Positions 12,225 through 22,109 of a stretch of DNA of 64,000 nt are shown here, piece after piece. Source of the DNA: Diogma glabrata (Eukaryota; Arthropoda; Insecta; Diptera; Cylindrotomidae). The position numbers and the translations under genes were made by a program. Under the pieces are notes generated by a model. That model ran no database searches. It saw only the letters and a list, made by a program, of their open reading frames with translations, and was not told where the DNA came from. The stretch covers positions 131,599,964 to 131,663,963 of the forward strand of contig OY856186.1 of NCBI GenBank assembly GCA_963693315.1. Reading direction: 5' to 3'. Numbering within the stretch: the stretch's first letter is position 1; each line of letters starts with the position of its first letter.

Positions 12225-12374
12225 ACAAAGAAGTTAGAGAATTATTAATATGTGGAACTTTTGGTGGTGAAAGAGAAGGTTGTGTCATAGATGCCAATGT
12301 TACGAAATTTTGTACAGACATGGGCGCTAATAACTGTGCGGCAGCTTGTGTTACATCAGGTTGACCTCCAAATC
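12225..12374 (-). CDS. bru2: Bruno/CELF (bru2-like) exon: linker
   Basis: Exon of 150 bp, too short for most ORF scans. The acceptor is CATAG upstream of 12374 and the donor is TTGT/GTAAGT after 12225. It enters and leaves in phase 1, so the exon joins the previous one as LLQ-GFGGQPDVTQ. It then reads AAAQLLAPMSVQNFVTLASM and TQPSLSPPKVPHINNS. The motif MSVQN...A.MTQPSLS resembles the corresponding linker of Drosophila Bruno-2 (recalled, not searched), which precedes RRM3. Next exons toward lower coordinates, including RRM3, are not recognisable in the remaining 12 kb. Confidence 0.88.
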
Positions 12375-12959
12375 CTATGATTTGTAGACAAACAAATAAA
12401 CACCATTTAAATTTAGTACAAGATTAACACAATATCTTTATATTTAATAAAAATGACGAAATATAATTACATCAGTTAAACAACGTTTTTAGCTTAATAT
12501 GAAATAACATTTATAGAAAAGTGATATAATAGAAGCTAAACTAAATATGTACAACTTAAAAAACATTGCATTGTTTTCTAACATTAGTTACGTCAAAGCA
12601 TTTATTTAAACATGTAAAGTGTTAATAACTGTCACAATAAATTTTGAGGGGTTCATACGTTATATAAACAATGTTCAAACATTACCATTACTGTAATATT
12701 CTTAGGTTTTCTATGTCATTCTTAAATTTGTGTTATTTAAACTATAAAAATTAGTTGCAATTTATTATTTCTAATAAAGCAGGAAATTGTAAAGTTGCAT
12801 TTTTAATTGTTTAAAATTTCTTCGTTTATTAATGTTGGATTTTATTATAATTGTATTTTTATCTTGTTTCATTTTACACCGTTGAAGGTTATTTATTTGA
12901 TTTTACAGTTAAATCGTTATTGCATAATGTAGTTAAGATAGACATTTTATAGCACAAAC
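12375..12959 (-). other. bru2-like intron (585 bp)
   Basis: AT-rich intron between the two linker exons. It has consensus GT and AG ends and no other recognisable content. Confidence 0.85.
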
Positions 12960-13257
12960 CTTGAAGAAGATGTTGTTGTAGTCCTACAGCTTGCAGTTGT
13001 TGTAAAAGTTGCAGTGAAGCTGGTGAAATTGCATCAGAGGCCAAAAATGGACTGGATTGCTGGGATGAGTTTGAAAGCATAGGTGATGTCATAGCAGCTG
13101 CAGTTTGGCTTAGTGGCGAATTAATCCCTCCAGATATATTCCACAAACTTGCTTGCATTTGTTGAATTTTCTTCTGCTCTTTTTCTTTCTGAGTATCGGC
13201 AAACTTAACAACTATTGGTGCAGAGCAACCTTCCATTGTTTGGCTTTGATGTAATCC
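12960..13257 (-). CDS. bru2: Bruno/CELF (bru2-like) exon: end of RRM2 plus linker
   Basis: Exon of 298 bp with an AAG acceptor immediately upstream of GGA-TTA-CAT and a CAAG/GTTTGT donor. It enters in phase 0 and leaves in phase 1. The translation starts [14 protein letters not shown], continues [16 protein letters not shown] (last beta strand of RRM2 and the conserved basic tail), then a Gln/Ser/Ala-rich linker ending [18 protein letters not shown]. The segment ...[18 protein letters not shown]... and the LQQLQAVGL repeat match, from memory, the linker of Drosophila Bruno-2 better than Arrest. A conventional ATG-start reading of this region would begin at the internal methionine of TMEGC and read past the donor into intron; both are artefacts of exon structure. 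Confidence 0.93.
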
Positions 13258-14791
13258 CTTAAATAAAATTATTATTATGTATTCTTATTTCTAAAATAGT
13301 AAGCAGCTTCATTATTCAAATGCAATTTGTGATAAATTAAAACAGATAAATGTTTTGCAAACATACAATAAAAGTAAAAATCATTAAATAATTAAATTAT
13401 AAAGTTTCAAGGTTGTATTAAATTGCAATTTTTTAGACAATACATTCAAGCAATAAAGCAAATAAGTTTTAGTTAATTTATAATACTCATGCAAGTTTTC
13501 TATTCATAATTTAAGTTATAATCGAAATAGTAATTTCATATGAAAATATTTTTGTGATCTACACATGATATCATAAAAACTTTGAAACATAAAAACTTGT
13601 ATGTTATTTCAATTTGCATATATTGATGAAAACTAAGAAGTCTTTTCGTGAACGCTTTATATTAAATATTTTAGTTTCTCGTACATATTTTACTAGGTCT
13701 TACGTTAACTAGAACACATAACAACCAGTTTTATTTGTTTTAACAATGGAATTTTATTGGGCTCGTTGTAGTCTAAAAAAACTTTATATTTTGGTCAGTG
13801 GCATTATTTAATATTGTCAAGCATCAATCGATGCTCAATCGTGCCAAAACATGACTGCGAGATGTTATTATTTAAAAAAGTAACAGATATTAATTTACAA
13901 ATGACCATAACTAATTTGATAACTTCTACAATTTTATCCCGTATATGAGCCAAACCATTAAGGATATTTTTAAAAAAATTTAGACAATCACCTGTCTCCA
14001 TTTTTATAACTAAAGTAGAATCAGCAGTTCGAACGAATAACTAGTTTACCATTAGTTTTAAGTAACTATTGCAAATAATATCTTATAGATTAATAGCTGA
14101 ATCTTAAGCAAAATTAGATTAAACCCGGGCGTTCAAAATTATAGAGTATATCGAAATTATATTTTGTTGATTTACTTCGGTCAGAAACTTTTGTCATTAA
14201 ATCTTGAATCTTAATATAGTAAAACTTTACATAAAAGAAATTTTAAGCAGTTTATCGAAAAATGTCTTACATATAACCGAGATTAGATTTGATTATTGCT
14301 TTGAAAGCTTAACTCTAAACCAAGTGTGAATGTGTGATCAAACATGTATTCATAGGATTATTTTAGCCGCTCTAAGTCAAAACTATATTATAATTGTTAT
14401 TGAATGTTTTCAATCTATGCTAAATCAATATCTGATTATGAGATAAAACAAACTTTTTGACAATAAATAGAATTTTATAACCATTCTATACATTTATTGT
14501 ATGTGTTACATTCTAACAACGGTTTTAAATTAAAAAATTCTTAAGTAATAGAAACATTAGAATAATTTTATAAACTTAAAACATTGCAAATTTCTCATTG
14601 AACTTTGTCTTCAAGATTATTAAACTTTTCAAAAAATCTACTAAGTCTAAACATTGGATAGTACTAAGAAGTTTTTAATTAAATTTAAGAAGTTTTGATT
14701 AAAGAATTTATTTAAAAGTTTACTAATTTCAATTTATTTTATTGTTTCAAATAAAACACGGCAGTTTATACTATATTATATAAAAACTTAC
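13258..14791 (-). other. bru2-like intron (1534 bp)
   Basis: AT-rich intron between the RRM2 exon and the following exon, flanked by GTAAG donor and AG acceptor. A 65-codon open frame at 13804-14001 has no family resemblance and I treat it as chance. Confidence 0.85.
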
Positions 14792-14969
14792 CTTGATGGC
14801 GCAAATTGCTGCTTGTTTAGTGGAAAAAGTAACAAAGGCACAGCCTTTACTTTGTCCACTTTGGTCGCGCAAAACAGTGCATTCTTCTATTGTCCCATGT
14901 CCTGAAAATAATTGCCGGACATCAATTTCACTATACTTTTTTGTTAGCATGCCACAAAAAGTTTTCTTT
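14792..14969 (-). CDS. bru2: Bruno/CELF (bru2-like) exon: RRM2 body
   Basis: Internal coding exon of 178 bp on the minus strand. It is bounded by a pyrimidine-rich CAG acceptor (upstream of 14969) and a GTAAGT-type donor (after 14792). It enters in phase 2 and leaves in phase 0 with 59 complete codons. The peptide runs through RRM2 of the Bruno/CELF family: an RNP2-like strand TFCGML, then [20 protein letters not shown], then the RNP1 strand KGCAFVTF and [13 protein letters not shown] proteins bind GU-rich or U-rich elements in mRNA and act in splicing and translational control. Oddity: RNP2 reads T-F-C-G-M where the family normally has L-F-V/I-G-M. It joins in frame to the exon at 13257. Drosophila has aret (bru1), bru2 and bru3; bru2 fits best because of the linker encoded downstream. 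Confidence 0.93.
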
Positions 14970-15081
14970 CTGAAAAATAGATAAATATTTTAATTTTAGA
15001 TGAAAACATAGCGCAATAATTTTGAATGTTTAAATGATTCTAATTTGTAAGGTAGCCATGAATGTTTATTGACAGACTTAA

Positions 15082-15100
15082 GGGGGGGGGGGGGGGGGGG
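15082..15100 (+). repeat. G19 homopolymer
   Basis: Nineteen consecutive Gs on the plus strand in an otherwise strongly AT-rich region, just inside the large intron. It directly follows TGACAGACTTAA. A G-rich junction after TTAA also occurs at 29856 (TTAAGGGGGGAGGGGG), so this may mark the edge of a repeat. Confidence 0.95.
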
Positions 15101-16800
15101 TTGTGTTGGTAGTATTAAATTTTTTTATTTTTTTTATTGAATGCATAATATTTTAAGAATATTGTGTCAAAATTTCAAGACGATTGGAGCAAAAACCAGA
15201 TTTTTTATTGTTCAAAACTTTAAAACGTTTTCCCCACAACTCACGTTTTCAAAGTCGGTGCCCCTCATAACTTCAAAGCTACTGCACCGATCCTTTTGAA
15301 ATTTTGAACAGTATTTCTGTACATGGAACGCTGGAGAGCTTTTGCAAATTTTGTTAATAATTTTTATTTTACAATAACAAATTAGTCGATTTTTTCGCAA
15401 AAAATCGCGTTTTTCTCTTCAAAGTATTCCAAAAAAGTGAAAATTAAAATTTCGAAAACCCTCTCAGCGTTACCTGGGGAAAATTATTATCTAACGAATG
15501 AACTTTGATTTTTTGATTTCGGATGATCCAACACCAAGTTATGAAGGGCACCGCAATTCTACTATTTTCCGAGACACATTTCTTGGTTTTAATAAAGAGA
15601 TTTTAGCTGTGCTGCCACAAAAAATTCACAAAACATGCCTTTTTTCGTACGAATTAATCTAAAAAAGTTCTAAGTCGTGTTAATTAAATTTGTTTTTCTA
15701 CTACCCACTTTAAAAAATCTACTTTTGATGTTAGTCACAGCTTCGAAAACTTCGTTTTCGTCACCAGTGATAACAAAACCTATACATTACTTTCGTCCCT
15801 ATTGACGAAAGCGATTTTTTTAAATCCAGATATTTTCTGATTTATAACTAAAATAAACCCTCCTAGACTACCCGTCATTTGTTTTATCTTAGACTTTTAG
15901 AGTATAGAATGAAATAATGAATATTAATGGCGAGCAATTCCACGTCACCGCAACAGCATTTGTTCTAGCATCCGGACTTACTCCTTTGATTTCGTTAAAA
16001 TTTCATACACAGATAGTGAATGACAAAATAAAAATATCAATTCTTTCGAAAAATGAAATTTCGCTCTGGGGATGACGCAGGGCTGCGGCAAAGTTTCACG
16101 GGTTGGCGAAACATTAGTATCTTTGGCTACCGATTGCTAACGATTGACCAAACCGATTTAAATCATTTATAGCTCATTAGAAAGGTAATTGATAGACCTT
16201 ATAAAAAAAATTATTTAAAATTTTGTAGTAAATTTTTAAAACTGTCTTAAACTTAAATAATATTTTCAAAGATGGCGCTGTTGAGGGCGCCCTCACTTTT
16301 ACCACATTTTTTTTTCCAGAAAAAATGTTTTATTAATTCTTAATCTAAATCGAAAGTTTTCCAATATAATTTTTCGTTTTGAAAATAAAATTTTTAAAAA
16401 ATTTTAATTTCCGTTTTTCAAATTTTTTTTAAACAATGCAGTCTATTTAACTAAAACCACCTGAATCCTTGTTTTATAGAAATCTATTGATTATTTAATT
16501 ATTTTAAGAATACAAGTTAAGTATTTGAGGGTGTGGATGCTTTTTACATAATTTACCTTTTCTCCCATTTCTACCTCTCCAAAATTAATTTTAAAGGCAT
16601 GGACAAATCGAGTACCGTACTTTATTACCTATTAATGGTAATACCTGTCATAAAATGAGAGCGCAGTAATGAAAATAATAGTCTTTAGAGATATTTTTAC
16701 CGTAAAGCATCATTACTAAATTCATTTGTCAATCTTGTTTAAAAAATATTAGTGTTGTGCTAGCAAAGAATTTTTAAAGCGTATTATAGTTAAAATAATT
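15101..16800. other. Probable repeat-derived intronic DNA
   Basis: No open coding region of substance. Phrases such as GAAATTTTG...CATAACTTC resemble the style of other dispersed repeats in this window, but I could not pair ends. Confidence 0.4.
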
Positions 16801-16825
16801 TTTTTTTAAAAACATGAGTAAATAT

Positions 16826-16912
16826 CATTGTATAAAACCATTTGGCATCATTGTATAAAACCATTATATAAAACCATTTGGCACATTGTATAAAACCATT
16901 TGGCAAGTGTTT
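16826..16912 (+). repeat. Short tandem repeat ATTGTATAAAACCATTTGGC
   Basis: Three to four imperfect copies of a ~20-35 bp unit (ATTGTATAAAACCATTTGGC), one truncated. Confidence 0.9.
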
Positions 16913-17260
16913 AAAACTTTACGTAATCTTACACCAGAAACTCAGAATAATTTACATAAACATTTGATAAATTATGAGTTTGATATTCATATGCGAATGC
17001 GAATTTGTTCGTCTTGTAGAATTCGTCTCCTAATGATCAGTTTCACTGGAGGTATTGAAGCTGAAAGTACAGGTGATGCAAAGTTCGAGTGACGAAATAT
17101 TGTTGGTACAGCAACAGCCTATCAGTGGACCAAGCGTTTTACGAGATATTATTTCATCACCAACGATAGTTAATATGGAACGTGATGAGGTAATTAATCG
17201 CATAAATGAACATATTGTGCAGAGGACACCCCTCCTTATTAAATTTGTAAAAGTAACGAT
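16913..17260 (+). pseudogene. TE-associated protein fragment with CxxC
   Basis: Two overlapping frames look like one former coding region with a single frameshift near 17080. The first part reads FKTLRNLTPETQNNLHKHLI and NYEFDIHMRM-RICSSCRIRL, then FTGGIEAESTGDA. The second reads SSSDEILLVQQQPISGPS, then MERDEVINRINEHI. A Cys-x-x-Cys-Arg followed by an acidic Ser-Ser-Asp-Glu stretch recalls N-terminal regions of some invertebrate transposon-encoded proteins, but I cannot name the family. It is bounded on the right by the palindrome at 17382. Confidence 0.45.
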
Positions 17261-17381
17261 GCTCCCAACGCAATTCACCTCTTTACTTGTTGTGCAATAC
17301 ACCCTTTTTTATTTTTCTTACATCATCATTCCAGTCATTCTGCATAACTCGAACAATTCAAATAAATAAACATATTAGATT

Positions 17382-17935
17382 AAGAGCCCGCGACGGCCAG
17401 ACCTTCGTTATTTTATAAAAGCTGAAAGTTTCTCTGCGCATATCCCCTACTCAGGTAGGAACGATTAGCGACATATGAAGTTAGGATCATGGTGGCTTTG
17501 GGGGGAGCAGGTAACATAGGGGCCTCCAAAGTTTCGTGAAAGTATAAAAGGTAATTTTTTTATATATTCTTCGGGATAGTATTAGAATTCACGTCACCCA
17601 TTGCCAGACACTTACTATCGTGGCGACCCCCTGCCAGACACCCTTAAACTTTATCAACTTGTTAAAGTTTAAGGGTGTCTGGCAGGAGTTTACCACGATA
17701 GTAAGTGTCTCGCAATGGGTGACGTGAATTCTAATACTATCCCGAAGAATATATAAAAAAATTACCTTTTATACTTTCACGAAACTTTGGAGGCCCCTTT
17801 GTTACCTGCTCCCTCCCAAAGCCACCATGATCCAAACTTCATATGTCGCTAATCGTTCCTACCTGAGTAGGGGGTATGCGCAGAAAAACTTTCAGCTTTT
17901 ATAAAATAACAAAGGTCTGGCCTTCGCGGGCTCTT
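17382..17935. repeat. Near-perfect 554-bp palindrome
   Basis: Arms of about 270 bp meet at about 17658 with practically no spacer. Left AAGAGCCCGCG (17382) pairs with CGCGGGCTCTT (17935), and the arms pair throughout with only scattered mismatches. It is GC-richer than its surroundings and non-coding. Confidence 0.92.
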
Positions 17936-17939
17936 GTTC

Positions 17940-18766
17940 TATATTAACTGGCCTTCATTGATATTTCGAGATTACTTTATTACTTTCAAATTTCTAAGTT
18001 GTCGATATTTTTTTATATATTCAAACTCGAAAGCATCCAGAGGTCCAGCCGGAGCGATGAAAAGTCAATGTTTTCGATGTTACGAATGTACTATAAATAC
18101 TTGAATCCTCCTATTGATTCTCTCTTATTGGATTTTTTTTGACATCTTGTGATGAGTTGTCATCCTGACTGCCTTCGTGAATATCAATAAAAAAGAAGAA
18201 AATGAATTTTTTCTTGAATTCACGCTTTGCATTAATTTAAATAGAAAAATATATTAGTTAAATTTATAACTTTAATTCAAAACAAAAAACAATCTGTGTC
18301 TGTGGTCTTTAGTACAATTATATTAGTTATTGTTATTAGTGCAATTTAGAAAAATCTTCTAGATTTGTGTAGTGTAAAACTTTGATGATGGCCTCTTGTT
18401 TATTGAGTTGTGAGTTTGATCATCGATTGGTGAGTTGGCATTAAATTTTTGTTTTGGTTGATTGAAAACCATGGCCACAACCGAATATTGGTTTTTATTT
18501 AAAAGTATGGTTTTTAATTGTGTTCAAATAACATTTGAAGTAATTTTTTTGCTAAAATATTAATGTAAAATCTCTAACTAAATTAACAATAATTCATGCG
18601 CTCTATATTGGCTGAAGAGCTATAACTGCAACTATTTTGTATTTAAAACAAATAAAAATAGATATGCTAAACTAAAAATATAATAAGAAGTAAACTATTC
18701 AATATTTTTAAGGAATTTAAAAAAAAATAAAGTTTAAATGGTGACATTCGTTATTCAATCATTATG
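17940..18766. other. AT-rich DNA without recognised genes
   Basis: Nothing supported. I looked specifically for a bru2 RRM1 exon here on the minus strand and did not see one. Confidence 0.5.
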
Positions 18767-20050
18767 CTAGTAGGCCAATAGAATTACGGATTGTACGTGT
18801 TGTTGTCGGTAGCAGGTCAGAAATGTTTTTAATCTCTGGGGTAGGGTACTCACATAATGGGCATGCCGAGTCCACTCGCGCGGCACATGGGGACTGGAGT
18901 TATTCAACTAAGTGTGCTGGACATTTTTTTTGCTTCCTTGTAGGCGATATAACTCGTAAATGGTGCCCTTTAGGATACTGGTTCCATGGTACTTTTTTGT
19001 TCCTTAAATGTTTTTCTATAACTTAAAATTTTAAACTTAATTCGAGATGCGTTTTTAAAATTTGCAAAGCGCTTAGAAAACTTCAGATTTTAGAAAATAG
19101 ACCTCTCTAACAAGATTTGGGACATGATTACACATAAGTAGTTCATTACTTTTTCATTAAATTTATTTGTCATTACAATAATACTCAATTATACATCGTG
19201 TCGCTACGTACGTTTTACGTATACTATACAGTACGTTTTAGTTTTTCATAGAGTACGTTACTAGCAGGAGTCAGAGTAACCAATCGCGTGTTGGGTAGGC
19301 ACAGACCCAGCATCTTGTGAGCACAACAGTATCATTTTGGAGGGAAATCCTCGGTTCCTGTCGATATATGGCATACAAAATCAATGTCACAATCGCGGTT
19401 TCAAAAACAAAATGGGCCATAACTCGGTCCAAATCATGTTAGAGAGGTGTCTTTTTAAATCTTCGGTTTTCTAAGGAATTTGCAAATTTTAAAACCGCAT
19501 CTCGTTAAGTGGAAAATTCGTTGAGAAATTTAATTTTGCATTTAAGGAATTTTCGCGTTTTTTCAAACCACTGTAATTGTTGTTAATATTGAATATGGGT
19601 ATAGGCAACAAAAAATTTTATTTAAAGCTGACACTACACCCTTTCGATTCCTGTCAAGCAGATTGCGATCGGATGAAAACTCAGACCTTGCGGCCTGCCC
19701 AAAGTTAACAACTTCTTTTCAGGCATTAAGTGCAAAATGGAATTGTGCAAAAACAAATTTTTTTTGTTTATTTTTTTATTTTAAGTTATAGAAAAACATT
19801 TAAGGAACAAAAAAGTACCATGCAACCAGTATCGTAAATTGTACCATTTACGAGTTATATCGCTTACAAGGAAGCAAAAAAAAATTTTCAGCACACTTAG
19901 TTGAATAACTCCAGTCCCCAGGTGCCGGGCGAGTGGACTCGGCATGTCCATTATGTGAGTACCTTACCCCAGAGATTAAACAAATTTCTGACCTGTTACC
20001 GACAACAACACGTAAGGCATATCTTTTTCCGTTATTCTATGGGCCTATAG
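18767..20050. mobile_element. Long-inverted-repeat element, 1.28 kb
   Basis: The ends CTAGTAGGCCAATAGAAT (18767) and the complement of CTATAGGCCCATAGAAT (20050) open inverted arms of about 250 bp. These contain TGTTGTTGTCGGTAGCAGGT and CCGAGTCCACTCG. A second inner pairing links about 19030-19110 with 19430-19510. No transposase is visible. The 67-codon frame at 18823 lies within one arm. Confidence 0.85.
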
Positions 20051-20114
20051 TAGTTTTAATAAGAAATGTGTGAATGATGACTCAATATTCAGCCACATTA
20101 ACTTGAGTTAGTTG

Positions 20115-20915
20115 TATATATATACGTGGAATTATTCAACATCGAACCACATGCGCTTGACAATTATACATATTTCATACATTTATTCAATATTCAACCA
20201 CATTGGTTTTATTCAACAGTTATATGTTTTTACAATCACTCAACTTTCATCCACAATCTCTTGATTCAACAGTTATATAAATTTGTACGTATAAATACGC
20301 AACTTTCATCCACAATCGCTTGATGCAACAGTTATATATTTTTACAATTACTCAACTTTCGTCCACAACCGCTTGATGCAACAGCTATATATATTCTTAC
20401 GTATAAGTGCTCAAATTTCATCCACAATCACTTGATGCAACAGTTATATATTTTAACAAGTACTCAACTTTCATCCACAATCGCTTGATTCAACAGTCAT
20501 ATATGTTTTTACGTGGACTTATTCAACATTCATCCACCTTCACGCGATTCAACAGTTATATATTTTTACATTTATTCAATATTCAAACGCATTCGCTTGA
20601 TGCAACAGATATATATTTTTACGTATGAGTATTCAACCTTTAACTACCTACGCTATATATTTCATGTATTTATTCAACGTTCATCCACATACACTGAATT
20701 CAACCGTTATATAGTTCCTGTATAGTGTGCATGATCACTCAATATTCAACCATATTCACTTGATTCAACAGTTGTATATTACTACGTATGATTATTCACT
20801 ATTCAACCATCTGCGCTTGATTCAACAGCAATTTATTTCATATATTTATTCAACATTCAATTGCATTCGCTTGATCCAACAGTTATATATCTTTACGTGT
20901 GATTATTCAATATTT
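20115..20915 (+). repeat. Degenerate minisatellite, 50-65 bp period, ~13 copies
   Basis: The phrase CTTGATTCAACAGTTATATA recurs at roughly 20205, 20269, 20320, 20371, 20432, 20483, 20547, 20598, 20694, 20758, 20817 and 20869. It is followed by TTTTTAC and a (T)ATTCAACATTCATCCACA-like half. Several overlapping open frames in this array are by-products of the repeat having few stops. Confidence 0.9.
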
Positions 20916-20929
20916 AACCTGGGAGAGAT

Positions 20930-21281
20930 GACCGGCTAATCACCCAGGGAAGGAGGAGTGAGATCCGATATTATCATGGGGTGAGTCACTTAACTTTATT
21001 ACAATACATGTTCGAGTATTTTGTTTGGGGTTTAACTTAATGTTCACGAGTCTATCTTTTGATAATGGGGTGTTCGTGACGGTCGCGGCTTCTTCGACTT
21101 TGAGGGTCGCCAGAGTTTCCTTTTTGGTTCCTTTCTTCTTGTGTCCGATCTGTTTGATAATCGAAATTCACGCACAATTCAGTTAATTTGTACTGGGCGG
21201 CAGGTATTCTCCCTCGTTCTTACATGCTGAAACTAGCTTCGGATTGTTACCTCACTAGGTGCGTGACCTGCCCTTACGGTT
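20930..21281. other. GC-richer unidentified segment
   Basis: Markedly higher GC than the flanks, with phrases such as GGGCGGCAGGTATTCTCCC and TTACCTCACTAGGTGCGTGA. No open frame. It adjoins the 3' break of the endonuclease remnant and is probably part of another repeat, but I could not classify it. Confidence 0.4.
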
Positions 21282-22050
21282 CTATTGGTTCGCCAATAGA
21301 AGCAGTTCACCATTACAAGTTCTTGTTTGTTTCAAAAGTTGCAATTTGTTCAATTTGACCACTATTGCAGGATAAAGTCGATCCAGTTTAGATAATATAT
21401 CGGAAGTTTGAACAACATTGATATTGCTAGGTGGCAAGTTTGTCAAAACAAGATCTAAAACATTATTATTTGAGTTCTTATGCTTATTATATTGATAAAG
21501 ATCAATTAAAAATAAAGTTTCAATAAGAACTTGTTCAGGGCCGTTACCGTTTATTGTCGGTTTGGTATAATTATGTCTAGTAACATCCCATTTCCCAGGT
21601 AGATTGAAATCACCAATAATTAGAAGATGAGAATTGTTTTTGAAACTATTAATTATTGAGTTTAAATTTTCACAGCAATCATCATATTCATCCGAGGTAG
21701 CTCTGGGATATGGTACATTAAGGTATACATTTGAACTGGTGCCAAGTTTAATACATATCCAAACTTCCTCCGAATATTTCTTCCATAAAGGAAGTCGATA
21801 AGATAAATATTTATTACTTACAGCAATTAGGCAACCACCACCATCAGTTTTATTAGGAAATAGAGATAGATTTCTATCTTTTCTGTAAATAATGTAATTA
21901 TCAGTAAATAGTTCAGCATTAACAATAGTATCACTTAAAAAGGTTTCATTTATTTAAAAAAATGATATCATAACAACACCTCCTTACATTGTTCAAAATA
22001 TCAATCGTCTTTGTTCTTAATCCATTAACGTTCTTAAAGTAAATCATCAT
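21282..22050 (-). pseudogene. AP-endonuclease domain of a non-LTR retrotransposon
   Basis: Long minus-strand coding stretch. It starts MMIYFKNVNGLRTKTIDIL, has one small frameshift near 21955 (an apparent 4-bp insertion), then continues NETFLSDTIVNAELF, TDGGGCLIAVSN, LLIIGDFNLPGKWD, VLDLVLTN, to a stop at 21282. The N-V-N-G-L-R start, the E-T-(F/W)-L, G-G-G-x-x-I-A-V, G-D-F-N-L-P and L-D-L-V-L-T signatures are those of the endonuclease/exonuclease/phosphatase fold at the N-terminus of Jockey/CR1-type ORF2. The typical S-D-H block and the reverse transcriptase are missing, so the element is broken on the 3' side. It is easily overlooked because the post-frameshift part has almost no methionines. 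Confidence 0.9.
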
Positions 22051-22109
22051 TTCATTGCGAAATTTTTAGTTAAATAATTCAAATTACAACTGAATAAAAA
22101 ACAAAAAAA

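Noticed and set aside
13804..14001. 65-codon minus frame within the bru2-like intron
   Set aside because: No bordering splice sites that keep phase with the neighbouring exons and no conserved residues.
16826..16912. CRISPR-like direct repeats
   Set aside because: Units are directly adjacent and imperfect without unique spacers, and the context is an animal genome.
20126..20939. Four overlapping plus-strand frames
   Set aside because: They follow the minisatellite units, whose sequence happens to lack stops in some frames; there is no non-repeat protein content.
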